A program made the translations under genes and the position numbers. Below, piece by piece: positions 1 through 6,569 of a stretch of DNA of 31,795 nucleotides (the first letter of the stretch is position 1; every line of letters starts with the position of its first letter). This DNA comes from a virus: positions 1-31,795 of IMG/VR virus record IMGVR_UViG_3300027805_000055; one strand, given 5' to 3'. The notes beneath the pieces are model-generated. The model was not told the origin of the DNA, made no database searches, and saw only the letters and a program-made list of their open reading frames with translations.

Positions 1-42
1 GAATTGAGGCAGCGTGCTTTTGTGTAGGAGGTTGCGGCTCAT
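1..42 (-). CDS. Start of an unknown phage protein, cut by the window edge
   Basis: Only the first 14 codons (MSRNLLHKSTLPQF) lie in the window; the frame is open to the edge. The ATG at 42-40 overlaps the TGA of the upstream gene as ATGA, and a GAGGAG Shine-Dalgarno sits 6 bases upstream, so the start is well supported. Nothing can be said about function. It appears to be the fourth gene of a leftward operon of small genes beginning at 650. Confidence 0.55.
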   Translation of the reverse strand, partial: MSRNLLHKSTLPQF

Positions 43-323
43 GCCTTGCTCCTCGGTGCGCCGTTCTCGTCGATGTAGAGGTTCGCACCACAGGCGCAGC
101 GCCACGGCTTTTCTTCCGTCAGCGGCAGGCGCTGGGGTGGAGTTACTGGAGTGTTTACGGGCATACCGAGGCATCCGATGTTTGTCGCCACCGGCTCCTG
201 CACCGGCTCTGCCAGCGCGGCGCGGATGGCGTCTGCTGCGGTCTTACGCGCTTCTATCCACGACGGACCGGGGTACTCCAACGCCTCCAGCGCCTGCTGG
301 GCGGCGGTTCTAAGGCCACTCAT
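39..323 (-). CDS. Small phage protein of unknown function (94 aa)
   Basis: A 94-residue protein. The N-terminal half is helical and Ala/Glu-rich (AAQQALEALE near residue 7, later AIRAALAEP), a style common in small accessory proteins of proteobacterial phages. A Pro-rich linker follows, and the C-terminus holds a Cys pair in WRCACGANLYID (C75, C77) plus C50, perhaps part of a metal-binding element, though only three Cys are present. The ATG follows the upstream stop by one base and the TGA overlaps the next start as ATGA. It lies in a leftward operon of very small genes, a typical place for early host-takeover or accessory proteins. Function unknown. Confidence 0.75.
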   Translation of the reverse strand: MSGLRTAAQQALEALEYPGPSWIEARKTAADAIRAALAEPVQEPVATNIGCLGMPVNTPVTPPQRLPLTEEKPWRCACGANLYIDENGAPRSKA

Positions 324-324
324 C

Positions 325-504
325 TCACAGAGCCTTCTTGAGGCGCACGATGCGCTCGCCGTACATCTTTTCCATCGCGGTGTAGTACTCGCGCATCTGG
401 ATCGCCTGCTCCAGGCTGTGCTCGGCCTCGTTGAGCGAGCGTTGCAGGGTTTCCTCCAGGCTGGGCTTGCGGAAAAAGTCGAAGAATCGAAAGGTCTCAG
501 TCAC
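325..504 (-). CDS. Small helical phage protein (59 aa)
   Basis: I place the start at the GTG at 504-502, which overlaps the TGA of the upstream gene as GTGA, the coupling used repeatedly in this genome; the frame stays open further upstream without a good start. The product starts MTETFRFFDFFRKPS and continues as one long charged, probably coiled-coil helix (LEETLQRSLNEAEHSLEQ and onward) ending in a basic RLKKAL. No catalytic motif is visible and I do not recognise a family. The frame reads through a region that is not coding-like on the other strand. It may be a small DNA- or protein-binding accessory factor, but that is a guess. Confidence 0.65.
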   Translation of the reverse strand: MTETFRFFDFFRKPSLEETLQRSLNEAEHSLEQAIQMREYYTAMEKMYGERIVRLKKAL

Positions 505-650
505 AGCAGTGCGTCTCCAAAGTCGTCGAGCATCCGCTCGACGGTCTCCTCCCGGCTGGGAGGCACGTAGGGCACCGTGCCAAACGGCCACCAAGCAGGC
601 GTGCCTGCCGGCTTGCGGCCGTCTGGTAGCGTGCTGGGCACTGTGTCCAT
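501..650 (-). CDS. Very small phage protein (49 aa), first gene of the leftward operon
   Basis: A 49-codon frame from the ATG at 650-648, rich in Pro and Trp at first (MDTVPSTLPDG, then PAWWPFGTVPYVPP) and acidic at the end (ERMLDDFGDALL). The longer open frame upstream is low-complexity and antisense to a plus-strand gene, so I reject it. There is no Shine-Dalgarno. Instead an extended -10 element ends 7 bases upstream, so the mRNA would begin at or next to the ATG (leaderless). The stop overlaps the next gene as GTGA. Function unknown. Confidence 0.5.
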   Translation of the reverse strand: MDTVPSTLPDGRKPAGTPAWWPFGTVPYVPPSREETVERMLDDFGDALL

Positions 651-666
651 CGGCCGAAATTTAGCA
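651..666 (-). promoter_or_regulatory. Putative leftward promoter (extended -10, no -35)
   Basis: Read on the minus strand, TGCTAAATT gives a TG extension plus the -10 hexamer TAAATT at 663-658. Seven bases separate it from the ATG at 650, so transcription would start at the start codon. There is no -35 match 17 bp upstream. The palindrome at 685-702 is centred about 43 bp upstream of the inferred start, where a class II activator would sit. Confidence 0.45.
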
Positions 667-684
667 GTTGACAAGTGATTCTGG

Positions 685-702
685 CTTAGGGAAAACCCTA
701 AG
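685..702. promoter_or_regulatory. 18-bp perfect palindrome, putative operator (box A)
   Basis: CTTAGGG-AAAA-CCCTAAG has perfect 7-base arms around a 4-base AT centre, in the space between the divergent starts at 650 and 784. There is no T-run on either side, so it is not terminator-like. A near copy (box B) lies at 11275-11292 in the only comparable divergent region. A regulator-binding site is the best reading. Confidence 0.6.
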
Positions 703-783
703 AATTTGGCACTTGCGTTCCTGGGACTGCAACTGCAAAATCCACGACACGTTTTCCCACCCCGCCTCAGAAAGGCCCTACAC

Positions 784-1203
784 ATGACTGTAAACGTCTC
801 GATTACCTTCCCGACGATTGAGGACGCTGTCGCGTTCCTCGCGGGAAAGCCGCAGATGCCGGCCGTGGTCGCTGTGACCGCGCCGGCCCCCACATCAGCC
901 CCCACATCAGCCCCCGCATCAGCCCCCACACCGGCCCCCACCCCGGCGAAGGCGGCCGCTGCCCCGAAGGCGGCCCCCGCGCCTGCCCCTTCGGCGCCTA
1001 CTGCCGAGGAGGCCCCGCCCCAGGCCGCTGCGCTCGACTTCAAGCGCGACGTGGTTGAGGCCCTGCGCGGCTACAGCAAGGCCGTGCCCGAGGCCGACTT
1101 CCGCGCCTACATGTCGAGCCTGGGCGCGGCCAAGGTCAGCCTGATCGAGCAGATGCCCGACAAGTGGGCCGACATCGTTGCGCACTGCAAGGCCAATGGC
1201 TGA
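784..1203 (+). CDS. Phage protein with a Pro/Ala repeat linker, first gene of the replication operon
   Basis: 139 residues from the ATG at 784, which has GAAAGG upstream; the frame extends to 706 but without a better site. The N-terminal 25 residues look like a small folded segment (MTVNVSITFPTIEDAVAFLA). A low-complexity Pro/Ala/Ser/Thr linker follows at about residues 33-80, encoded by tandem 12-bp DNA repeats. The C-terminal 50 residues are helical (RDVVEALRGYSKAVPEADF, later DKWADIVAHCKANG). The layout of two small domains on a flexible tether suggests an adaptor or binding protein rather than an enzyme. Its stop overlaps the nuclease start (ATGGCTGA), so the two are translationally coupled. 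I do not recognise the family. Confidence 0.8.
   Translation: MTVNVSITFPTIEDAVAFLAGKPQMPAVVAVTAPAPTSAPTSAPASAPTPAPTPAKAAAAPKAAPAPAPSAPTAEEAPPQAAALDFKRDVVEALRGYSKAVPEADFRAYMSSLGAAKVSLIEQMPDKWADIVAHCKANG
886..945 (+). repeat. Five tandem 12-bp repeats inside the linker
   Basis: Five back-to-back 12-base units start at 886, 898, 910, 922 and 934. The first two are identical (GCCCCCACATCA) and the rest differ by 1-3 bases. They encode four-residue Ala-Pro-Thr/Ala-Ser/Pro units of the Pro/Ala linker. Copy number probably varies by slippage. Confidence 0.85.
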
Positions 1204-2521
1204 GTCCGTCATCAAGCTGCACGCGAAGCGCGGCCCCTCGGGCGCGCCTCGCTGGGCCTTCTGCCACGCATCCCCGGAGCGCGAGGCTGCCTCCCCCAAC
1301 AAGGGTGGCGGCTCGGCTGCAGATGCGGGCACCGTGACGCACGACCTGGGCGAAGGTGTGCTCAAGCACGGCCCCGCCTATCTGGAGCAGCGCAAGGGTA
1401 TGCGCGGCATGGTCGATGAGAAGGGCCAGACCACCTACCACGCGGCCGACGACCTGTTCGCCGCCTTCGGCCATCTGGTCGATGACGAGATGGTGGACTG
1501 CGTCGAGAGGTACGTGGATCACATCAAGAAGGTCGCGATGGGTGGCGTGCTCATGGTCGAGCAGCGGCTGTCGATCGAGCACATCACCGGAGAGCGCGGT
1601 GCCAAGGGCACCAGCGATGCGGTGGTGCTCTTTCCTGACGAGATTTTCGTCGGCGATCTGAAGGGTGGCTACCAGCGGGTGCTGGCCTCGTACCCGCTGA
1701 CCGGCTACCGCTACGAGCACGCGCCCGATGCGATCAAGCGGGCGATGCTGCTGCGCGACGACGTGCGCATGCCCAACCTGCAGGCCCTGATGTACGCGGA
1801 GGCCGCGCGCCACCAGTACGACGCGGATGGCACCCGCTTTAAGCGTGTGCGCCTGAGCATCATTCAGCCCCGGCTGAACCATGTCGATGAGCACGTCATG
1901 GAGATCGCCGAGTTCCGCGTCTGGGTCCAGTGGGTGAAGGAGCAGGCGCACCTGAGCCACCAGCCCAACGCCCGCGCGCTGGTAAGCGAGAGCACCTGCC
2001 AGTGGTGCCGTGCCTTCCCGTGCGAGGATGCCAAGGCGGCTGCCCTGCAGACGGCCCTGGACGACTTCGAGGACGCGCCGCGCGACATCAGCAAGATCGA
2101 CCTTGCAGAGGCTGCGCGGCTCGTGCCGGTCATCCGACAGTTCTGCGACTCGGTCGATGCCGCGGTGCGCGAGCAGTTGACCGCGGGGCGCCCTGTGGCG
2201 GGCTTCAAGATCGTCGAGGGTGACCTGGGCGACCGTAAGTGGGCCGACGACACCGCGGTGCGCAGCACCCTGGCTGGCATCGGGCTCAAGCCTGAGCAGT
2301 ACCTCAACAGCAAGACCATCTCCCCGGCCCAGGCCGAGAAGCTGGTCATTGGCAAGCGTGCCTCACCCAACCGGGTGATCACAAAAGAGCAGTGGGAGTC
2401 CATCCAGACCCTCATCGCACCCCGCTCCGTTGGAGCACCGAAGGTCGTACCCGACAGCGACCCTCGTCCACCTATGGCCACCGATCACTTCGGTGACGAC
2501 GTGTCGGATTTCTTCAACTGA
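1196..2521 (+). CDS. DUF2800-type RecB/Cas4-like nuclease with probable Fe-S cluster
   Basis: 441 residues from the ATG at 1196, overlapping the previous stop. Motifs match DUF2800 phage proteins of the PD-(D/E)XK RecB-like superfamily: H49 in AGTVTHDLGE, E122 in VEQRLSIEH, D141 in GTSD, D154-L-K156 in VGDLKGG, and the QALMYA helix near residue 199. Four cysteines sit as in Cas4/AddB nucleases, one early (C23) and a cluster C268-x2-C271-x4-C276, so a 4Fe-4S cluster is likely. Such nucleases resect or process DNA ends during phage replication and recombination. The C-terminus is acidic and ends DDVSDFFN, resembling the tails of the SSB and of the protein at 6878. DUF2800 next to an Enc34-type SSB is a known phage cassette. 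Confidence 0.85.
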   Translation: MAESVIKLHAKRGPSGAPRWAFCHASPEREAASPNKGGGSAADAGTVTHDLGEGVLKHGPAYLEQRKGMRGMVDEKGQTTYHAADDLFAAFGHLVDDEMVDCVERYVDHIKKVAMGGVLMVEQRLSIEHITGERGAKGTSDAVVLFPDEIFVGDLKGGYQRVLASYPLTGYRYEHAPDAIKRAMLLRDDVRMPNLQALMYAEAARHQYDADGTRFKRVRLSIIQPRLNHVDEHVMEIAEFRVWVQWVKEQAHLSHQPNARALVSESTCQWCRAFPCEDAKAAALQTALDDFEDAPRDISKIDLAEAARLVPVIRQFCDSVDAAVREQLTAGRPVAGFKIVEGDLGDRKWADDTAVRSTLAGIGLKPEQYLNSKTISPAQAEKLVIGKRASPNRVITKEQWESIQTLIAPRSVGAPKVVPDSDPRPPMATDHFGDDVSDFFN

Positions 2522-2537
2522 CAATCGAAAGCGAAAC

Positions 2538-3101
2538 ATGAAAGTAGTCATCAAGCGTGCGCGTCTGGCGTTTGCGCAGATTTGGGAACCCAAGTCCTTC
2601 AACGGGTCGGGTGAGCCCCGTTGCTCGGCCTCGATCATCATTGACCCCAAGACCCAGAAGGAAGAGGTGGACAAGGTCGTCGCGGCTATTCAGGACGTTG
2701 CCAGCGAGAAGTGGGGCGCCAAGGCCGGTGACGTGCTCAAGACTCTCAAGGCCAAGGGCGACATTTGCCTGCACGACGGGGCCACCAAGGGCGAGTACGA
2801 CGGGTTTGAGGGCAAGGTCTACGTGAGCGCAGCCAACAAGGCGCGCCCTGTCGTGGTGGACCGTGACAAGAGCCCGCTGACGCAGCAGGACGGCAAGCCC
2901 TACGCAGGGTGTTTCTGCGACTTCAGCATCGACATCTGGCCCCAAGACAACCAGTACGGTAAGCGGATCAACGCCAAGCTGCTGGCCATCCGCTTCTACG
3001 AAGACGGGCCCGCGTTCTCGGGTGGCACCTCGTACTCGGAGGCTGATTTCGACGACGAGGACGACGTGGCCGACAACAAGGCTGATTCTTTCTTTGCCTG
3101 A
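2538..3101 (+). CDS. Single-stranded DNA-binding protein, Enc34 type (DUF2815)
   Basis: 187 residues starting MKVVIKRARLAFAQIW at the ATG at 2538, which lies 16 bases after the nuclease stop; the frame continues upstream but only antiparallel to coding sequence. The sequence fits the DUF2815/Enc34 ssDNA-binding family, an OB-fold protein like T7 gp2.5: conserved RLAFAQIWEP and CSASIIIDP near the N-terminus, and DGKPYAGCFCD and INAKLLAIRF further on. The last 22 residues are strongly acidic and end ADSFFA, the equivalent of the SSB C-terminal tip that recruits polymerase and repair partners. It should coat ssDNA during phage replication, together with the polymerase and helicase downstream. 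Confidence 0.87.
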   Translation: MKVVIKRARLAFAQIWEPKSFNGSGEPRCSASIIIDPKTQKEEVDKVVAAIQDVASEKWGAKAGDVLKTLKAKGDICLHDGATKGEYDGFEGKVYVSAANKARPVVVDRDKSPLTQQDGKPYAGCFCDFSIDIWPQDNQYGKRINAKLLAIRFYEDGPAFSGGTSYSEADFDDEDDVADNKADSFFA

Positions 3102-3113
3102 GGAGGGCACAGC

Positions 3114-3392
3114 ATGTTCGAGATCAAGAAGGGCATCCCGGTACCCACCACCGGCCTGGGCGGCAGGCCCGGGGTCTACCCGTTCGCTGACATGGTCATT
3201 GGCGACTGTATCGACATCCCGGTCGGTGACAGCAAGCCTGATGCCGTCGTGCGCCGCGTGCGCGTGGCCTCGGCGACGTGGCGCAAGCGCAGCAAGGCTG
3301 ATTGCGGCTTCTCTGCGCGCGTGGTCACCGAGGGAGGCGCCATGAGCGTTCGCTTGTGGAAGACCCACCCGCGCCCCGCCAAGGGCGCCTGA
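3114..3392 (+). CDS. Small conserved phage protein (92 aa)
   Basis: 92 residues starting MFEIKKGIPVPTTG at the ATG at 3114, with GAGGAG about 9 bases upstream and only 12 bases after the SSB stop. The pattern of basic start, GIPVP, a Gly-rich turn, YPFADM and IGD recurs in small phage proteins encoded beside replication genes. The middle is basic (RRVRVASATWRKRSK) and the C-terminus has VRLWKTHPRP, so nucleic acid contact is plausible. No catalytic residues are evident. It is the last gene before a strong terminator at 3395-3425, so the sub-operon 784-3392 can be expressed on its own. Function unknown. Confidence 0.8.
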   Translation: MFEIKKGIPVPTTGLGGRPGVYPFADMVIGDCIDIPVGDSKPDAVVRRVRVASATWRKRSKADCGFSARVVTEGGAMSVRLWKTHPRPAKGA

Positions 3393-3394
3393 GC

Positions 3395-3425
3395 AACGTC
3401 CCCCGGGTTCTCCGGGGGCGTTTTT
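3395..3425 (+). terminator. Rho-independent terminator
   Basis: CCCCCGG (3400-3406), loop GTTCT, CCGGGGG (3412-3418), extended by ACG/CGT around a bulged T, then a run of five T at 3421-3425. It sits 3 bases after the stop of the 3114 gene and splits the plus-strand operon between the SSB and polymerase parts. Confidence 0.85.
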
Positions 3426-3428
3426 GCT

Positions 3429-3450
3429 GAGAGGTGGTGTGTCACCTCTC
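3429..3450 (+). promoter_or_regulatory. Hairpin just upstream of the 3458 start
   Basis: GAGAGGTG (3429-3436), loop GTGTGT, CACCTCTC (3443-3450): a perfect 8-base inverted repeat that follows the terminator directly. It contains the only purine-rich Shine-Dalgarno-like segment (GAGAGG) near the next gene, so folding could control its translation. There is no T-run, so it is not a second terminator. Confidence 0.5.
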
Positions 3451-3457
3451 ATCAAAA

Positions 3458-3763
3458 ATGGACTCTGACTTTGAACCGCTGTTCGGCGGCGAGACCTACG
3501 ACGAGGCGCGTGACGGTGGGCGCCTGTTCGCACAACTCCGAGACGTGTTTAACCTCATGCAAGACGGCCAGTGGAGGACGCTGCCCGAGATCAGCGAACG
3601 GCTAGGCCACCCACCGGCCAGCGTGAGCGCGCGTCTGCGCGACTTCCGCAAGGACCGCTTCGGCGGCTTCACGGTTGAGCGGCAGTACCTGCGCCGCGGC
3701 CTGTTCACCTACCGGCTGCACACCGACTTGCGCAGCATCGAAAGCTATTTCTTCGATGTCTAA
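3458..3763 (+). CDS. Winged-helix DNA-binding protein
   Basis: 101 residues from the ATG at 3458 (MDSDFEPLFGGETYDEA). A GTG at 3434 is possible, but it lies inside the hairpin arm. Residues 28-70 read as a winged helix: LRDVFNLMQDGQWRTLPEIS, then ERLGHPPASVSARLRDF as the recognition helix, then RKDRFGGFTVERQYL as the wing. The same helix-turn-helix with wing is seen in small phage proteins that bind origins or act as regulators. The C-terminus (SIESYFFDV) carries an acidic/aromatic tip. The stop overlaps the polymerase start (ATGTCTAA), so the two are coupled and the protein may act with the polymerase, for example at an origin. That link is inference. Confidence 0.75.
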   Translation: MDSDFEPLFGGETYDEARDGGRLFAQLRDVFNLMQDGQWRTLPEISERLGHPPASVSARLRDFRKDRFGGFTVERQYLRRGLFTYRLHTDLRSIESYFFDV

Positions 3764-5555
3764 GCCGATCGCTGCGGTGGATATCGAGTGCTACCGAAAC
3801 TACCTGCTCGTGCAGTTCAAGCGTCTGGACACGGGTGCGGTGCGCTACTTCGAGATGTACGAGGACCGGCCGCTCGATTGCAGCACCGTGCTCGCCACCA
3901 TGCGCAAACTCACGCTGGTCACTTTCAACGGCACGAAGTACGACATGCCGATCCTGGGCCGTGCGCTCAAGGGCGCGACCTGTGCCGACCTCAAAGAGAT
4001 GAGCGACGAACTGATCGTCGAGGGCACGCCCCACTGGCAGATCACGCGCCGCTATGAGTGCGAGTTGCCGGTGCTGGATCACATCGACCTGATCGAGGTG
4101 GTGCCTGGGTTCGTGAGCCTCAAGGTCTACATGGGCCGCCTGCATTGCAAGACCATGCAGGACTTGCCCATCGAGCACGATGCGCTGATCGATGCCGAGC
4201 AGCGCGAGGTGCTGCGTCGCTACTGCGAGAACGACCTCGACGGCACCCTGGCGCTTTACCGCAAGTTCGAGGCACAGATCACGCTGCGCGCGGCGATGAG
4301 CGCGGAGTACAAGCAAGACCTACGCTCGAAAAGCGACGCGCAGATTGCCGAGGCTGTCATCCGCGAGAAGGTGGCCGCGATCACTGGGGTGCGCGTGAGC
4401 AAGCCCGAGGTCAAGGCCCGCACCTTCCGCTACCGGGCGCCCGACTTCCTGCGCCGCGCAGGGCCGATCACGGCCAGCGTGGTGAAGATGGTGACAGAGA
4501 CTGACTTCGTGGTCGAGGAAAACGGCTACGTCAAGATGCCTGAGACGCTGGCCAAGGCCCGCATCCACATAGGGCCGAGCAGCGTCTATCGCATGGGCAT
4601 TGGCGGCCTGCATTCGAGCGAGCAGTCCAAGGCTCACATTGCGACCGACGACCTGTTGATCTTGGATCGTGACGTAGCGTCCTACTATCCCGCGATCATC
4701 ATCCAGACTGAGTTGTACCCGCAGCACCTGGGCATGGATTTCCTGAGCGTCTACCGGGACATCCGCGATACGCGCATTGCGGCCAAACGCGCCGGCCAGA
4801 AGACCCAGGCCGACACGCTGAAGATCGTGCTGAACGGGAGCTTCGGCAAGTTCGGTTCACCGTACTCGGTGCTGTACAGCCCCGACCTGTTGATCCAGAC
4901 GACGCTCACCGGCCAGCTTGCCCTGCTGATGCTGATTGAGTGGTTGGAAGCGGTGGCCGTGCCGGTCGTCTCAGCCAACACCGATGGGATCGTGCTCACC
5001 TGCATGACCGACCGCTACGACGATGCGCTCGCTGTCTTCAAGGAGTGGGAGCAGGCCACGGGCTTTGAGACCGAGGAGACGCGCTACCGCGCTTTGTTCT
5101 CACGGGACGTGAACAACTACATCGCGCTGAAGGACAAGGGTGGAGTTAAGTTGAAGGGCGCCTATGCGGAGCCCGAGCCCGTGGCCTCCTCCTGGCCCAG
5201 CCCGCACAACCAAATCTGCGTCCAGGCCGTCTGCGACTACCTCGAATGGGGCTGGCCCATCGAGCACACCATCGAGTCGTGCCGTGACATCCGACAGTTC
5301 CTGACCGTGCGCACGGTGACGGGTGGGGCACTGTGGAAGGGCGAGTACGTGGGCAAGGCCGTGCGTTGGTACACGGCCACAGGCGAGACCGCGCCAATGC
5401 TCTACAAGAAGAACGGCAACAAGGTGCCGCGCAGCGACAGTTGCCGGCCGCTCATGGCGCTGCCTGACGAGTTCCCCACCGACGTGGACTTTGCGGCTTA
5501 CATCCGCGAGGCCAACGACATCCTGCATGACATTGGAGCAAGCCGTGCTAACTGA
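3756..5555 (+). CDS. Family B DNA polymerase with 3'-5' exonuclease
   Basis: 599 residues from the ATG at 3756 overlapping the previous stop. Exonuclease motifs: ExoI D9-I-E11, ExoII N58-x4-D63 (FNGTKYD), ExoIII Y156-x3-D160 (YCEND). Polymerase motifs: A at D306 (DVASYYP), B at K356 (KIVLNGSFG), C as ANTDG with D410. A and B are only 50 residues apart and B and C 54, leaving no room for the TPR1 or TPR2 insertions of protein-primed (phi29-type) enzymes. Motif C has Asn where most family B enzymes have the first Asp of DTD; I believe this is usual for a phage clade, from memory. It should be the replicative polymerase. In other phages that carry DUF2800 plus Enc34-SSB the polymerase is often family A, so this combination is notable. 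Confidence 0.9.
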   Translation: MSKPIAAVDIECYRNYLLVQFKRLDTGAVRYFEMYEDRPLDCSTVLATMRKLTLVTFNGTKYDMPILGRALKGATCADLKEMSDELIVEGTPHWQITRRYECELPVLDHIDLIEVVPGFVSLKVYMGRLHCKTMQDLPIEHDALIDAEQREVLRRYCENDLDGTLALYRKFEAQITLRAAMSAEYKQDLRSKSDAQIAEAVIREKVAAITGVRVSKPEVKARTFRYRAPDFLRRAGPITASVVKMVTETDFVVEENGYVKMPETLAKARIHIGPSSVYRMGIGGLHSSEQSKAHIATDDLLILDRDVASYYPAIIIQTELYPQHLGMDFLSVYRDIRDTRIAAKRAGQKTQADTLKIVLNGSFGKFGSPYSVLYSPDLLIQTTLTGQLALLMLIEWLEAVAVPVVSANTDGIVLTCMTDRYDDALAVFKEWEQATGFETEETRYRALFSRDVNNYIALKDKGGVKLKGAYAEPEPVASSWPSPHNQICVQAVCDYLEWGWPIEHTIESCRDIRQFLTVRTVTGGALWKGEYVGKAVRWYTATGETAPMLYKKNGNKVPRSDSCRPLMALPDEFPTDVDFAAYIREANDILHDIGASRAN

Positions 5556-6090
5556 CGTAATGATCGATCTGGAGACGATGTCGTCTCGCCCAGACGCTGC
5601 TATTGCGGCGATCGGGGCTGTGGCCTTCGACATGAAGAACATGGCCATCGGTGAAAGCTTCTACACCACAGTCGATCTGCAGTCCTGCGAAGACCTGGGC
5701 CTGCACTTCTCAGCCGGCACGGTGTCGTGGTGGATGCGACAGTCCGAGCAGGCGCGCCGCGACGTGCTCGGTGGCGAGCAGCTTGACCTGATCACCGCGA
5801 TGACCGGCTTCAGCCTGTGGTTGCAAGAGCACTGCGTGAGCCAGGGCCACCTCAAGGTGTGGGGCAACGGCGCCAACTTCGACCCGGTGATCATGGAGTC
5901 GGCCTACCGCGCCTGCAAAGAGCCGGTGCCCTGGCAGTTCTGGAACGTCCGTTGCTTCCGCACGCTCAAGGGCATGTACAACATCAAGATGCAGGAGCGC
6001 GCCGGCACGCACCACAACGCACTCGACGATGCCATGCATCAGACCCAACACATCTTCCACATTCGCAGGACGCTCCGTGGCAACACCTGA
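5545..6090 (+). CDS. DEDDh 3'-5' exonuclease (RNase T-like fold)
   Basis: 181 residues from the GTG at 5545, which overlaps the polymerase end and has TTGGAG 6 bases upstream. DEDDh motifs: D8-L-E10 (VMIDLETM), N108-x3-F112-D113 (GNGANFD), and H157-x-A159-x2-D162 (HNALDDA), so all acidic ligands and the catalytic His are present. The pattern SAGTVSWWMRQS matches the phage exonuclease VIII / Rv2179c-like group that degrades DNA or RNA from 3' ends. Because the polymerase already has its own exonuclease, this one probably works on primers, mRNA or recombination intermediates rather than on proofreading. It overlaps the VRR-NUC gene by 14 bases. Confidence 0.85.
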   Translation: MLTDVMIDLETMSSRPDAAIAAIGAVAFDMKNMAIGESFYTTVDLQSCEDLGLHFSAGTVSWWMRQSEQARRDVLGGEQLDLITAMTGFSLWLQEHCVSQGHLKVWGNGANFDPVIMESAYRACKEPVPWQFWNVRCFRTLKGMYNIKMQERAGTHHNALDDAMHQTQHIFHIRRTLRGNT

Positions 6091-6352
6091 AGGCCAAGTC
6101 AAAGGCAACCTCGTGCGGCGCATTCGTGCGCTGGGCGGCGAGGTGCGGTTCGTGAAATGGATCGGCCGCAACAACGCGCCCGACACCCTGGTGCTGCTCG
6201 ACGGCATCCCGCCCACCTTCGTCGAGACCAAGGCTCCAGGCTTGCGTCCGCGGCCAGCACAGGAGCGCGAGTTCGAGCGTCTGCGGCACTACGGCTTTCG
6301 TGTGCTCGTGATCTCCACCCCAGAGGAACTGGACTATGAGTTTCCGCTTTGA
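6077..6352 (+). CDS. VRR-NUC domain nuclease
   Basis: 91 residues from the GTG at 6077 with AGGA 7 bases upstream. It is a stand-alone VRR-NUC domain: E5 in the first helix (ATPEGQVKGNL), the APD motif with D36, E50-T-K52 as the (E)xK pair, and Q62 after a basic loop, then a final strand RVLVIST. This is the PD-(D/E)XK nuclease module found in FAN1 and in phage single-domain proteins, which act as structure-specific (Holliday-junction-like or flap) nucleases and usually sit next to an SNF2 helicase. Length is typical for the phage form (about 90 aa). Its stop overlaps the next gene. Confidence 0.88.
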   Translation: MATPEGQVKGNLVRRIRALGGEVRFVKWIGRNNAPDTLVLLDGIPPTFVETKAPGLRPRPAQEREFERLRHYGFRVLVISTPEELDYEFPL

Positions 6353-6569
6353 CGAGGTTCACCCGGCCACGCGGCTGTGGTGGGCCCAGCGCGAGCAGTG
6401 TGAGACGTGCGCGCACTGCACGCTCTACGAGGGCCGCGGGGGCGAGGGTGTGATGCTGTGCTCTGCGACGTTCGTCGGCGCCAAGATCGCTTACTGCATC
6501 GACGCGCGCTCCGATGACAAGCCGTGCGGGCCGGATGCCCGTCTCTTCACTCCCAAAGGTCAGTCGTGA
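6336..6569 (+). CDS. Small Cys-rich protein, probable zinc binder
   Basis: 77 residues from the ATG at 6336 inside the end of the VRR-NUC gene. Six cysteines: C22-x2-C25-x2-C28, C42, C54 and C64 (QCETCAHC, MLCSATF, YCIDAR, CGPDARLF). This spacing suggests one or two structural metal sites. Similar short Cys proteins ending CG-x-DA-x-LF-x-P occur in phage replication clusters. It could be an adaptor for the nuclease-helicase pair it sits between, but no function is known to me. The stop overlaps the next start as GTGA. Confidence 0.8.
   Translation: MSFRFDEVHPATRLWWAQREQCETCAHCTLYEGRGGEGVMLCSATFVGAKIAYCIDARSDDKPCGPDARLFTPKGQS

Noticed and set aside
668-696. TTGACA at 668-673 as a rightward -35
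   Set aside because: No acceptable -10 occurs 16-18 bp downstream (GAAAAC region), so I do not call a promoter for the 784 gene from it.
651-783. tRNA or other structured RNA gene in the divergent region
   Set aside because: Only the 18-bp palindrome folds; no cloverleaf or long stem is seen. No tRNA was recognised elsewhere in the window either.
2514-3533. 339-codon frame on the minus strand across the SSB region
   Set aside because: Antisense to SSB and spans a terminator; composition is typical of a shadow frame.
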